From Pseudomonas sp. B21-040 (GTDB lineage: Bacteria > Pseudomonadota > Gammaproteobacteria > Pseudomonadales > Pseudomonadaceae), in NCBI RefSeq assembly GCF_024748695.1, contig NZ_CP087176.1:6565501-6629500 (forward strand): a stretch of DNA of 64,000 bases. The letters run 5' to 3'. Position 1 is the first letter of the stretch; the number at the start of each line of letters is the position of its first letter. Shown here one piece after another: positions 1 to 8,606 of this stretch. The notes under the pieces were generated by a model, which worked only from the letters and a program-made list of their open reading frames with translations, was not told the origin of the DNA and did no database searches. The translations under genes were made by a program, and so were the position numbers.

Positions 1-5
1 TTTCC

Positions 6-1328
6 GTGAACCAAAACTGGCATGGCACCCTGATTCGCCACATGCTGTTACTGGTCACCGGTTGCCTGGTGATCGGCCTGATTACCGGCTACTACGGCTG
101 GAGCCTCGCCGCAGGCCTGGGCATTTATCTGGCCTGGACCCTCAAGCAACTGCTGCGCCTGCACGAATGGCTGCGCCTGCACACACCCGATGAAGCACCG
201 CCCGACGGCTATGGCCTGTGGGGCGAGGTATTTGACAGCATTTATCACCTGCAACGCCGCGACCAACGGGTACGCGGGCGTCTGCAAGCGGTGATCGACC
301 GGGTCCAGGAGTCCACCGCCGCGCTCAAAGACGCGGTGATCATGCTCGACAGCGATGGCAACCTGGAATGGTGGAACCGCGCCGCCGAAACCCTGCTCGG
401 CCTCAAGACCCCGCAAGACAGCGGCCAGCCAGTGACCAACCTGGTGCGCCACCCGCGCTTCAAGGAATATTTCGAGCAGAGCAGCTACGCCGAACCGCTG
501 GAAATCCCGTCGCCGACCAATGATCGCGTGCGCATTCAGCTGTACATCACACGCTACGGCAACAACGAACACTTGATGCTGGTGCGCGACGTCACACGCA
601 TTCATCAGCTGGAACAAATGCGTAAAGACTTCATCGCCAACGTCTCCCATGAGTTGCGCACGCCGCTGACGGTGATCTGCGGCTATCTGGAAACCCTGCT
701 CGACAACGCCGAGGAAGTGAATCCGCGCTGGACCCGCGCCTTGCAGCAGATGCAGCAACAAGGCGGGCGCATGCAGACATTGCTCAATGACTTGCTGCTG
801 CTGGCCAAACTGGAAGCCACCGATTACCCGTCGGACAACCAACCCGTGGTAATTGACGGCTTGTTGCAGTCCATCAAGAGCGACGCCCAGCAGTTGTCCG
901 CCCAGAAAAACCAGCACATCACGCTTGAAGCCGACCCGAGGATTTTGCTCAAGGGCAGTGAAGCGGAACTGCGCAGTGCGTTTTCCAACCTGGTGTTCAA
1001 CGCGGTGAAATACACTCCGGCCGAAGGCTCTATCCGCATTCGCTGGTGGGCTGACGAGCAAGGCGCACACCTGAGCGTGCAGGACTCCGGGATCGGCATC
1101 GACAGCAAACACCTGCCGCGCCTGACCGAACGTTTCTACCGCGTCGACTCCAGCCGCAATTCCAACACCGGCGGCACCGGCCTGGGCCTGGCCATCGTCA
1201 AACACGTGTTGCTGCGCCACCGTGCGCGGATGGAAATCAGCAGTGTGCCGGGGCATGGCAGTACCTTTACCTGCCACTTTGCGCCGGCGCAGGTGGCCAA
1301 ATTGCAGGTCCTCAAGACCGCCGACTGA
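6..1328 (+). CDS. phoR: Phosphate regulon sensor histidine kinase PhoR
   Basis: Inner-membrane sensor kinase that phosphorylates PhoB under phosphate limitation. The GTG start at base 6 gives 440 aa, the usual pseudomonad length. Two hydrophobic segments lie at about residues 9-28 and 31-45 with almost no periplasmic loop. A PAS domain follows (about 105-195), then the phosphoacceptor helix with ANVSHELRTPLT (His near 215), and the HATPase domain with DSGIGID and GGTGLGLAIVKH. phoB would be expected just upstream, outside the window. The pst-phoU genes further right are the expected partners: PhoU and the Pst transporter signal to PhoR. Product assignment rests on domain order and neighbourhood and is secure. 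Confidence 0.95.
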   Translation: MNQNWHGTLIRHMLLLVTGCLVIGLITGYYGWSLAAGLGIYLAWTLKQLLRLHEWLRLHTPDEAPPDGYGLWGEVFDSIYHLQRRDQRVRGRLQAVIDRVQESTAALKDAVIMLDSDGNLEWWNRAAETLLGLKTPQDSGQPVTNLVRHPRFKEYFEQSSYAEPLEIPSPTNDRVRIQLYITRYGNNEHLMLVRDVTRIHQLEQMRKDFIANVSHELRTPLTVICGYLETLLDNAEEVNPRWTRALQQMQQQGGRMQTLLNDLLLLAKLEATDYPSDNQPVVIDGLLQSIKSDAQQLSAQKNQHITLEADPRILLKGSEAELRSAFSNLVFNAVKYTPAEGSIRIRWWADEQGAHLSVQDSGIGIDSKHLPRLTERFYRVDSSRNSNTGGTGLGLAIVKHVLLRHRARMEISSVPGHGSTFTCHFAPAQVAKLQVLKTAD

Positions 1329-1451
1329 TACCGGCCAGCACTGGCCACTAGGCAATTACCGAGTCAGCCGCTACATTGGCTGACTTGTGCCTGCCTTTCA
1401 GGTGCACTTTTTCCATTCCTCTTGAATACACGGAACCCGCAAAACTCCATC

Positions 1452-2792
1452 ATGGACCCTTCCCCTGGCTTGACCCTCGCAACACTCTTCGCCGATTTCG
1501 GCATGATTCTTTTTGCTCTGATCCTGGTTTTGCTCAACGGATTTTTCGTTGCGGCCGAATTTGCCATGGTCAAATTGCGCTCGACCCGGGTCGAGGCCAT
1601 CGCCGATAAAAACGGCTGGCGCGGGCATATCCTGCGCACCGTTCACAGTCAGCTCGATGCCTACCTGTCGGCGTGCCAATTGGGTATCACCCTCGCCTCC
1701 CTCGGCCTTGGCTGGGTCGGTGAACCGGCGTTCGCGCACATTCTGGAACCGCTGCTGAGCGCCGTTGGTGTTGAGTCCGCCGAAGTGGTCAAGGGCGTGT
1801 CGTTCTTCACCGCGTTCTTCATCATTTCGTACCTGCACATCGTGGTCGGTGAACTGGCCCCCAAATCCTGGGCCATTCGCAAACCCGAGCTGCTGTCGCT
1901 CTGGACCGCGGTGCCGCTGTACCTGTTCTACTGGGCCATGTACCCGGCCATCTACCTGTTGAACGCCAGCGCCAACACGATTCTGCGTATCGCCGGCCAG
2001 GGTGAACCCGGCCCGCATCACGAGCACCATTACAGCCGCGAAGAGTTGAAGCTGATCCTGCACTCCAGTCGTGGCCAGGACCCGAGCGACCAAGGCATGC
2101 GCGTTTTGGCTTCGGCGGTGGAAATGGGCGAGCTGGAAGTGGTCGACTGGGCCAACTCCCGCGAAGACCTGGTGACGCTGGAGTTCAATGCGCCACTCAA
2201 GGAAATCCTGGCGATGTTCCGTCGCCACAAGTTCAGCCGTTACCCGGTGTACGACAGCGATCGTCAGGAGTTCGTCGGTCTGCTGCACATCAAGGACCTG
2301 CTGCTGGAACTGGCGGCGCTGGACCATATCCCCGAGTCGTTCAACCTGGCCGAACTGACCCGTCCACTGGAGCGCGTTTCGCGGCACATGCCGCTGTCGC
2401 AATTGCTGGAGCAGTTCCGCAAGGGCGGCTCGCACTTCGCGGTGGTTGAGGAGGCCGACGGCAACATCATCGGCTACCTGACCATGGAAGACGTGCTGGA
2501 AGTACTGGTCGGCGACATTCAGGACGAACACCGCAAGGCCGAGCGCGGGATCCTCGCCTACCAGCCGGGAAAACTGCTGGTGCGTGGCGATACGCCGCTG
2601 TTCAAGGTCGAACGCCTGTTGGGCATCGATCTGGATCACGTCGAAGCTGAAACCCTCGCCGGGCTGGTCTACGAAAGCCTGAAGCGGGTGCCGGAAGAGG
2701 AAGAAGTACTGGAAGTCGAAGGCCTGCGGATCATCATCAAGAAGATGAAAGGGCCGAAGATCATTCTGGCCAAGGTGTTGATGCTCGATTAA
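1452..2792 (+). CDS. CNNM/CBS-domain transporter, hemolysin (HlyC/CorC) family
   Basis: Integral membrane protein of the UPF0053/HlyC-CorC family, whose members are linked to magnesium/cobalt efflux or resistance; the substrate here is not visible. I chose ATG 1452 (MDPSPG) over a TTG 30 bases upstream because it lies just before the first membrane segment. The DUF21/CNNM membrane domain covers about residues 10-190 (FAMVKLRSTRVEAIA, then LGITLASLGLGWVGEPAF). A CBS pair follows at about 210-335 (KFSRYPVYD, IGYLTMEDVLEVLVGDIQDE) and a CorC_HlyC domain at the C-terminus. It lies between phoR and the M23 peptidase on the opposite strand to the pst genes, as commonly seen in Pseudomonas. Confidence 0.88.
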   Translation: MDPSPGLTLATLFADFGMILFALILVLLNGFFVAAEFAMVKLRSTRVEAIADKNGWRGHILRTVHSQLDAYLSACQLGITLASLGLGWVGEPAFAHILEPLLSAVGVESAEVVKGVSFFTAFFIISYLHIVVGELAPKSWAIRKPELLSLWTAVPLYLFYWAMYPAIYLLNASANTILRIAGQGEPGPHHEHHYSREELKLILHSSRGQDPSDQGMRVLASAVEMGELEVVDWANSREDLVTLEFNAPLKEILAMFRRHKFSRYPVYDSDRQEFVGLLHIKDLLLELAALDHIPESFNLAELTRPLERVSRHMPLSQLLEQFRKGGSHFAVVEEADGNIIGYLTMEDVLEVLVGDIQDEHRKAERGILAYQPGKLLVRGDTPLFKVERLLGIDLDHVEAETLAGLVYESLKRVPEEEEVLEVEGLRIIIKKMKGPKIILAKVLMLD

Positions 2793-2800
2793 GCCCAAAA

Positions 2801-2895
2801 CCTGTGGGAGCCGAGCTGGCTCGCGATAGCGGCTTAATATCCAACATCACCGTGTCTGACACACCGCTATCGCGAGCAAGCTCGGCTCCTACAGG
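2801..2895. repeat. REP pair (inverted REP doublet)
   Basis: Two inverted REP units, cctgtgggagccgagctggc and its near-complement ending cggctcctacagg, flank about 45 bases. They sit between the convergent ends of the CNNM gene and the M23 peptidase gene. Confidence 0.85.
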
Positions 2896-2909
2896 GATCG
2901 GTGTCGCCT

Positions 2910-3809
2910 TCACTTCTTGCCCAACGCAAAGTTGGGCAACACCCCGACCGGTTGCTTGAACTGGTACGGAATTGATACCAGCCCCAGCCCGGTATTGCGT
3001 TGCACCACAAAGTGCAGGTGCGGCCCGCTGCTGTTGCCGGTATTGCCCGACAGCCCCAACGCACTGCCCACCGTCACTTGTTGCCCCTCGCGAACACAGA
3101 CCGAGCCTCGCTTGAGGTGCAAATACACGCCCATGGTCCCGTCGTTGTGCAGCACCCGTACGAAATTGCCCGACGGGTCCGTGCCGCGCCCGCTCTGCCC
3201 GCTCTCGGTTTTCACCACCACGCCGCCACGCGCCGCGATGATCGGCGTGCCCTCCGGCATGACGATGTCCATGGCGTAGCGATTCTTCGGCCCGAAGTGA
3301 CTGTATTGGCCATTGGCGCCCTGACTCACGCGAAACGGACCGCCCCGCCAGGGCAGCGGGTAGCGATAGCCCACCATGGCGGCCCCTGAAGGGTCGCCCA
3401 GGGAATATTCGAACTTCGGGGTGTACACGAGCGGTCTTCCGGCCTGCGCCGCCGTGAGCACTGCGACACGAATGCTGCTGCGCGCCGGCAACACCTTGCG
3501 AATAGGTCGACTCGGGGCGCCGCTGACGTTCTTCAACCCGGTGAAACCCAACCCGACCTCAACCGGCGCATACAGGTTATTGCGCACGTACACACTGTGC
3601 ACACCGTCCTTCTTCATGAACACGAGGTACACCTGACGTTCAAGGTGCTCTTCCATCCGATCCTGAAAAACGAACACCTTCGAGCCTTTAGTAGGGCGGT
3701 CACTGTAGGAGACCACGCCATTGGCATCGGTGGACTTGTAGACCGTCACGGCCATCGCCGAGGTGGCGGCCATAAACAGCCCACAAAAAAACAGCAGTCG
3801 CGTGAACAT
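2910..3809 (-). CDS. M23-family peptidoglycan endopeptidase, secreted
   Basis: Predicted periplasmic zinc metallopeptidase of the LytM/M23 family that would cut peptide cross-links in peptidoglycan. A signal peptide is visible (MFTRLLFFCGLFMAATSAMA). A short N-terminal DUF4124-like part (VYKSTDANGVVSYSDRP) leads to the M23 domain at about residues 165-285. The metal ligands are seen in HFGPKNRYAMDI, YLHL and the C-terminal GPHLHFVV, so the site looks intact and not of the degenerate regulatory kind. It lies downstream of the response regulator gene on the same strand. Confidence 0.88.
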   Translation of the reverse strand: MFTRLLFFCGLFMAATSAMAVTVYKSTDANGVVSYSDRPTKGSKVFVFQDRMEEHLERQVYLVFMKKDGVHSVYVRNNLYAPVEVGLGFTGLKNVSGAPSRPIRKVLPARSSIRVAVLTAAQAGRPLVYTPKFEYSLGDPSGAAMVGYRYPLPWRGGPFRVSQGANGQYSHFGPKNRYAMDIVMPEGTPIIAARGGVVVKTESGQSGRGTDPSGNFVRVLHNDGTMGVYLHLKRGSVCVREGQQVTVGSALGLSGNTGNSSGPHLHFVVQRNTGLGLVSIPYQFKQPVGVLPNFALGKK

Positions 3810-3889
3810 GGGCAGGATTCTGTCGAGTAAGGCATCAAATGGAGCCTAGCAGGTGCAATGGACCCGGCTAGTCGACAGATGTTTCAAAT

Positions 3890-4006
3890 GATCGCTCCCA
3901 CGCTTCGTGCGGGGATGCAGCGAAGCAGATGCGGAGCGTCCGGGGAGGCCTTCCCACGCAGAGCGTGGGAACGATCATGTAGGAGCGAGCCTGCTCGCGA
4001 TGGCGC
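3890..4006. repeat. REP-like inverted repeat
   Basis: The arm gatcgctcccacgct (3890-3904) pairs with agcgtgggaacgatc (3962-3976). A single REP unit (taggagcgagcctgctcgcg) follows at once. It lies between the M23 gene and the response regulator gene, both on the minus strand. Confidence 0.65.
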
Positions 4007-4024
4007 ACTGTCAGGCGACGAAGA

Positions 4025-4927
4025 TTACGCGCCCGGTATGAAATGCTTCTGCGCGGTACCACGAGCAATCAGGCGAGAGATGTAATCGAGCTTCTGAGCA
4101 TCCTGGTCGACGAAGCGGAAGGTCAGTTGCAACCAGTCGCTGTCGGGTTTTGGCTCGTGGGCGACGACCGCGTGCAGGTATCCGTTCAGGCGGGCGATTT
4201 CAGCGTTCTCACCCTGCTCCAGGTCGAGTACCGCGCTGTCGAGGATCTGCGGCAGCGTGTCGGTGCGTTTGATCACCAGCAGCGCTTCCTTGATGCTCAA
4301 GGCCTTGATCACGCATTGCTGAATGCCGCTGGGCAAACGCAGCTGACCTTGACCGCGACCGCCGGCAGGCGCTGCGGAAGTAGCCGGTGCCTTGACCGGT
4401 GGGCTGTTGAGCAGACCTTTAGACGGTGCGGCAGCCGGAGTCGGTGCGACCACGGCAGCCTTGCCACCGGTCAATGCGCTCAGGGAGTCGTTGCCGAAGG
4501 CCGAGTTCATCTTGGTCGGCGCGCCACTCATCAAGGCATCAAGTTTGCCGACCTTGTTCAGGGCCTGCTTGACCTTGGTCAACAGTTGCTCGTTAGTGAA
4601 CGGCTTGCTGACATAGCCGGAAACGCCGGCCTGAATCGCCTGGACCACGTTCTCTTTGTCGCCACGGCTGGTGACCATCACGAAGGGCATGGTCTTGAGA
4701 TTGTCCTGCTCGCGGCACCAGGTCAGCAGTTCCAGGCCAGACATTTCCGGCATTTCCCAGTCGCACAGGACCAGGTCGAACGCTTCCCTGGCCAACATGG
4801 CCTGAGCCTTCTTGCCGTTGATGGCATCTTCGGTGCGAATACCCGGGAAGTAGTTACGCAGGCACTTTTTTACCAGGTCACGAATGAACGCTGCATCGTC
4901 CACCACCAATATGCTGATCTTGCTCAT
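4025..4927 (-). CDS. Response regulator, receiver domain with C-terminal PilZ-like/unknown domain
   Basis: CheY-like receiver at residues 1-125: acidic pocket VVDDAAF, phosphoacceptor Asp in LCDWEMPEMS near residue 56, conserved Thr/Ser in VMVTSRGD, and Lys in SKPF. An Ala/Pro-rich linker (about 130-205) leads to a C-terminal domain of about 95 residues without a DNA-binding motif that I recognise. It may act by protein contact or ligand binding. Pseudomonads keep this gene next to phoU, so a role in phosphate signalling is plausible but inferred from position only. No kinase partner can be named from the sequence. Confidence 0.8.
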   Translation of the reverse strand: MSKISILVVDDAAFIRDLVKKCLRNYFPGIRTEDAINGKKAQAMLAREAFDLVLCDWEMPEMSGLELLTWCREQDNLKTMPFVMVTSRGDKENVVQAIQAGVSGYVSKPFTNEQLLTKVKQALNKVGKLDALMSGAPTKMNSAFGNDSLSALTGGKAAVVAPTPAAAPSKGLLNSPPVKAPATSAAPAGGRGQGQLRLPSGIQQCVIKALSIKEALLVIKRTDTLPQILDSAVLDLEQGENAEIARLNGYLHAVVAHEPKPDSDWLQLTFRFVDQDAQKLDYISRLIARGTAQKHFIPGA

Positions 4928-5051
4928 CCATCACCCCTCGAAAAAATCCCGGCAAGCATACCGTCTTGCTGATGGCACATTGCCAAAAACCTTCAGTCAC
5001 GCCGGGACTTTTCGTTCGCGGGTGCTGCTTCTAACGTCGAAAACCACCTGC

Positions 5052-5084
5052 AAAAACGCCCGGCCAAAGGACCGGGCGTTTTTC
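5052..5084 (-). terminator. Intrinsic terminator after phoU (bidirectional form)
   Basis: A GC-rich stem acgcccggcc/ggaccgggcgt is flanked by A5 and T5, so it can work on both strands. It lies just past the phoU stop and would end the pst-phoU transcript before the response regulator gene. Confidence 0.85.
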
Positions 5085-5094
5085 TTGGGCAGTC

Positions 5095-5856
5095 TTACTT
5101 ATCGTCAGCTTTGCCCGGAACATTAGCGGTTTCACCGCTTGTTCCTTCAACTTCTTCCTTCATGCGCTTGAGACCCAAGTGACGCACGTCGGTGCCGCGT
5201 ACCAGGTAGATCACCAATTCCGAAATGTTGCGCGCGTGGTCGCCGATCCGCTCCAGCGAACGCAACACCCAAATGATGCTCAAGACCCGCGAGATAGAGC
5301 GTGGGTCTTCCATCATGTAGGTCGCCAGCTCACGCAGGGCGGTCTTGTATTCGCGGTCGATGATCTTGTCGTACTGCGCCACCGACAACGCCAGGTCGGC
5401 GTCGAAGCGGGCAAACGCGTCCAGTGCGTCGCGAACCATGTTGCGCACCTGGTCGCCGATGTGACGAACCTCGACGTAACCGCGCGGCGCTTCACCTTCT
5501 TCGCACAATTGGATGGCACGACGGGCGATTTTGGTCGCTTCGTCGCCGATGCGCTCCAGGTCGATCACCGATTTGGAGATGCTGATGATCAGGCGCAAGT
5601 CAGACGCCGCCGGCTGACGACGGGCCAGAATGCGCAGGCATTCTTCGTCGATGTTGCGTTCCATCTGGTTGATCTGGTCGTCGATCTCGCGAACCTGCTG
5701 GGCCAGACCGGAGTCGGCTTCGATCAGCGCGGTGACCGCGTCGTTGACCTGCTTTTCCACCAGCCCGCCCATGGCCAGGAGGTGGCTGCGCACTTCCTCA
5801 AGCTCGGCGTTGAACTGCGCGGAAATGTGGTGGGTAAGGCCTTCTTTACTAATCAT
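5095..5856 (-). CDS. phoU: Phosphate-specific transport system accessory protein PhoU
   Basis: Cytoplasmic negative modulator linking the PstSCAB transporter to PhoR. Length 253 aa. Two PhoU three-helix repeats are visible: residues about 20-110 (IDDQINQMERNIDEECL, then ISKSVIDLERIGDEATKIAR) and about 120-215 (RSLERIGDHARNISE). The paired ERIGD(E/H)A metal-cluster motifs are diagnostic of the family. It is the last gene of the pst operon, 72 bases after pstB, and is closed by the terminator at 5052-5084. Confidence 0.97.
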   Translation of the reverse strand: MISKEGLTHHISAQFNAELEEVRSHLLAMGGLVEKQVNDAVTALIEADSGLAQQVREIDDQINQMERNIDEECLRILARRQPAASDLRLIISISKSVIDLERIGDEATKIARRAIQLCEEGEAPRGYVEVRHIGDQVRNMVRDALDAFARFDADLALSVAQYDKIIDREYKTALRELATYMMEDPRSISRVLSIIWVLRSLERIGDHARNISELVIYLVRGTDVRHLGLKRMKEEVEGTSGETANVPGKADDK

Positions 5857-5928
5857 GTTGGCGTCCTTGGAGCGTCCGGTAAGGTGCGGTGGGCCGCAGC
5901 GTCAGTTCAGTGAGCAACCACAGGCTTC

Positions 5929-6762
5929 CTAGCCGTAACGACCGGTGATGTAGTCTTCGGTCTGCTTCTTCGCCGGATTGGTGAACAGAGTATCGGTGTC
6001 GCCGAATTCCACCAGTTTGCCCATGTACATGAACGCCGTGTAGTCGGAAACCCGCGCGGCTTGCTGCATGTTGTGGGTCACGATCACGATGGTGAATTTC
6101 GATTTCAGTTCGTAGATCAGCTCTTCGACTTTCAGCGTGGAGATCGGGTCGAGTGCCGAGCACGGTTCATCGAGCAGCAGCACTTCCGGTTCCACGGCGA
6201 TGGTGCGAGCGATGACCAGACGTTGTTGCTGACCACCGGACAGGCCAAGTGCCGACTCGTGCAGACGGTCTTTGACTTCGTCCCACAGGGCAGCGCCTTT
6301 CAATGCCCACTCGACGGCTTCGTCGAGTACACGCTTCTTGTTGATGCCTTGGATGCGCAAGCCGTAAACCACGTTTTCGTAGATGGTTTTCGGGAACGGG
6401 TTCGGCTTCTGGAACACCATGCCGACACGGCGACGCAGCTCGGCCACGTCTTCGCCTTTACGGTAGATGTTGCTGCCGTAGAGGTTGATCGCGCCTTCGA
6501 CACGGCAACCGTCAACCAGATCGTTCATGCGGTTGAAGGTACGCAGCAGCGTGGACTTGCCGCAGCCGGACGGACCGATGAAGGCGGTCACGCGCTGTTT
6601 CGGGATGTTCATGCTGACGTCGTACAGCGCTTGTTTTTCGCCGTAGAACAGGCTCAGGCCCGGCACTTCGATGGCCACGGTTTCCTGCTCGAGGTTCAGG
6701 CTCTGTTTGTCGCGACCCAATGCCGACATGTTAATGCCGTGGGTATGTGCTTCGTGCTGCAT
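5929..6762 (-). CDS. pstB: Phosphate ABC transporter ATP-binding protein PstB
   Basis: ATPase subunit of the high-affinity phosphate importer. Length 277 aa with an N-terminal extension of about 28 residues typical of Pseudomonas. It shows Walker [10 protein letters not shown], the Q-loop region [20 protein letters not shown] signature LSGGQQQRL, Walker [14 protein letters not shown] and the switch His in IVTHNMQQA. It lies between pstA and phoU in the operon. The 157-base gap to pstA holds a hairpin and a REP pair. Confidence 0.97.
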   Translation of the reverse strand: MQHEAHTHGINMSALGRDKQSLNLEQETVAIEVPGLSLFYGEKQALYDVSMNIPKQRVTAFIGPSGCGKSTLLRTFNRMNDLVDGCRVEGAINLYGSNIYRKGEDVAELRRRVGMVFQKPNPFPKTIYENVVYGLRIQGINKKRVLDEAVEWALKGAALWDEVKDRLHESALGLSGGQQQRLVIARTIAVEPEVLLLDEPCSALDPISTLKVEELIYELKSKFTIVIVTHNMQQAARVSDYTAFMYMGKLVEFGDTDTLFTNPAKKQTEDYITGRYG

Positions 6763-6799
6763 GGGAGGCTCCCTGTGCTAACAAATTCGGTTCAGTTGG

Positions 6800-6908
6800 C
6801 CGCTGGCCTCACATAATGGGCCAGCGGTGTTGCCGTCTTGCAGGAGCAAGGCTTGCCCGCGATGGCGTTTTCGAAATCGCCATCGCCAGCAAGCTGTGCT
6901 CCTACAGG
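6800..6908. repeat. Hairpin plus REP pair between pstA and pstB
   Basis: A perfect 9-base inverted repeat (ccgctggcc 6800-6808, ggccagcgg 6819-6827) lies next to a REP doublet (6840-6908: gcaggagcaaggcttgcccg and the partner caagctgtgctcctacagg). Neither has a T tract on the minus strand. In the pst mRNA these structures would more likely affect stability than end transcription (inference). Confidence 0.75.
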
Positions 6909-6919
6909 GAGCGGCGGTA

Positions 6920-8590
6920 TTAGCTATCTAGAGCTTTGTATTTCTCGCGCAGGTGGTTACGGATGTACACCGCCGACAGGTTCAATGTCGCGATCACCAG
7001 CACCAGCAGCAGCGCCGTGGCGTACACCAGCGGCCGCGCGGCTTCGACGTTCGGGCTCTGGAAGCCGACGTCATAAATATGGAAGCCCAGGTGCATGATC
7101 TTCTGGTCCAGGTGCAGGTACGGATAGTTGCCATCCAGTGGCAGCGACGGTGCCAGTTTCACCACACCGACCAGCATCAGCGGCGCCACTTCACCGGCGG
7201 CGCGCGCCACGGCGAGGATCATGCCGGTCATCATCGCCGGGCTGGCCATCGGCAGCACGATCTTCCACAAGGTTTCTGCCTTGGTTGCGCCAAGGGCCAA
7301 CGAGCCCTCACGCACAGTGCGAGGGATTCGCGCCAGGCCTTCTTCGGTGGCCACGATCACCACTGGCACCGCCAGCAACGCCAGGGTCAGCGAGGCCCAC
7401 AGCAGGCCCGGCGTACCGAAGGTGGGTGCCGGCAAGGCTTCAGGGAAGAACAGCCGGTCAACCGAGCCACCCAGCACATAGACGAAGAAGCCCAGGCCGA
7501 ACACACCGTAGACGATCGCCGGTACACCGGCCAGGTTGTTCACAGCGATCCGGATAATCCGGGTCAACGTGTTCTGCTTGGCGTATTCACGCAGGTAAAC
7601 CGCCGCCAGTACGCCGAACGGTGTCACGATCATCGCCATGATCAACGTCATCATCACGGTGCCGAAAATCGCCGGGAAAATCCCGCCTTCGGTGTTCGCT
7701 TCACGTGGGTCGTCGGACAGGAATTCCCAGACTTTGCTGAAGTAGAAGCCAATTTTGGTGGTAGTGCTCATGGCGTTCGGCTGGTAGGCGTGAACCACTT
7801 TGCCGATGCTGATTTCGATTTCCTTGCCGTTCGCGTCGCGGGCGGTGAGGCTGTCGCGGTTGAACTGGGCGTGCAAGTCATTCAGACGGGCTTCAATGTC
7901 TTGATAACGTGCATTGAGCTCAGCGCGCTCGGCGTCCATGTCGGCTTGCGCAGCGGCGTCCAGCTTGCCGGCCAGTTCCAGTTTGCGACCGTGCAAACGA
8001 ATGCGTTCCAGACCCGAGTTGATCGCGCCGATGTCGACCTTTTCCAGGGTCTTGAGCTGTGCCGCGAGTTTATTCACGCGATCAACACGCGCTTGCAGCT
8101 CAGGCCAGCCCGCTTCGCCTTCAGCGATGACTTTGCCGTCTTGTTTGACGTTGACCAGGTAACCGTAGAAGTTGCCCCACTCGCGACGCTCGATGGTCAT
8201 CAGCTCAGGCGGCGTCTTCTGATTGGTCAGCCACTCGCCGACGACCCAGGTGAAGTCGTTGCCGTTCAAGTCACGGTTGCCGACCTTGATCAGCTCCCGC
8301 GTCATGAACTCCGGGCCCTGATCGGGCACCGGCAGGCCAGCACTTTTCAGGCGCTCGCGTGGGACTTCTTCCTTCTGTACCACTTCACCAATGACCAGGT
8401 GATTGGCCTGGCCCGGTACGTCGTAGCTGGCGTGGATCAGGTCCGCCGGCCAGAAGTGCCCCAGACCGCGCACGGCAATCACGGCCAGCAGGCCAATGGT
8501 CATGATGACAGCGATGGACACCGCGCCACCGCTGATCCAGACGCCGGGGGCGCCGCTCTTGAACCATCCATTCAGGGAGTTCTGTTTCAC
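6920..8590 (-). CDS. pstA: Phosphate ABC transporter permease PstA (long pseudomonad form)
   Basis: Inner-membrane permease. At 556 aa it is far longer than the E. coli protein (296 aa). One N-terminal membrane segment (about 20-42) is followed by a periplasmic/hydrophilic insert of about 250 residues rich in charged helices (LAAQLKTLEKVDIG, MDAERAELNARYQDIEARL: likely coiled coil). The standard BPD permease domain fills residues 300-550, with the EAA-type loop near ARIPRTVREGSLALGATK. The start is GTG at 8590, 16 bases after the pstC stop. Confidence 0.95.
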   Translation of the reverse strand: MKQNSLNGWFKSGAPGVWISGGAVSIAVIMTIGLLAVIAVRGLGHFWPADLIHASYDVPGQANHLVIGEVVQKEEVPRERLKSAGLPVPDQGPEFMTRELIKVGNRDLNGNDFTWVVGEWLTNQKTPPELMTIERREWGNFYGYLVNVKQDGKVIAEGEAGWPELQARVDRVNKLAAQLKTLEKVDIGAINSGLERIRLHGRKLELAGKLDAAAQADMDAERAELNARYQDIEARLNDLHAQFNRDSLTARDANGKEIEISIGKVVHAYQPNAMSTTTKIGFYFSKVWEFLSDDPREANTEGGIFPAIFGTVMMTLIMAMIVTPFGVLAAVYLREYAKQNTLTRIIRIAVNNLAGVPAIVYGVFGLGFFVYVLGGSVDRLFFPEALPAPTFGTPGLLWASLTLALLAVPVVIVATEEGLARIPRTVREGSLALGATKAETLWKIVLPMASPAMMTGMILAVARAAGEVAPLMLVGVVKLAPSLPLDGNYPYLHLDQKIMHLGFHIYDVGFQSPNVEAARPLVYATALLLVLVIATLNLSAVYIRNHLREKYKALDS

Positions 8591-8606
8591 AGACTTCTAC
8601 CTTTGC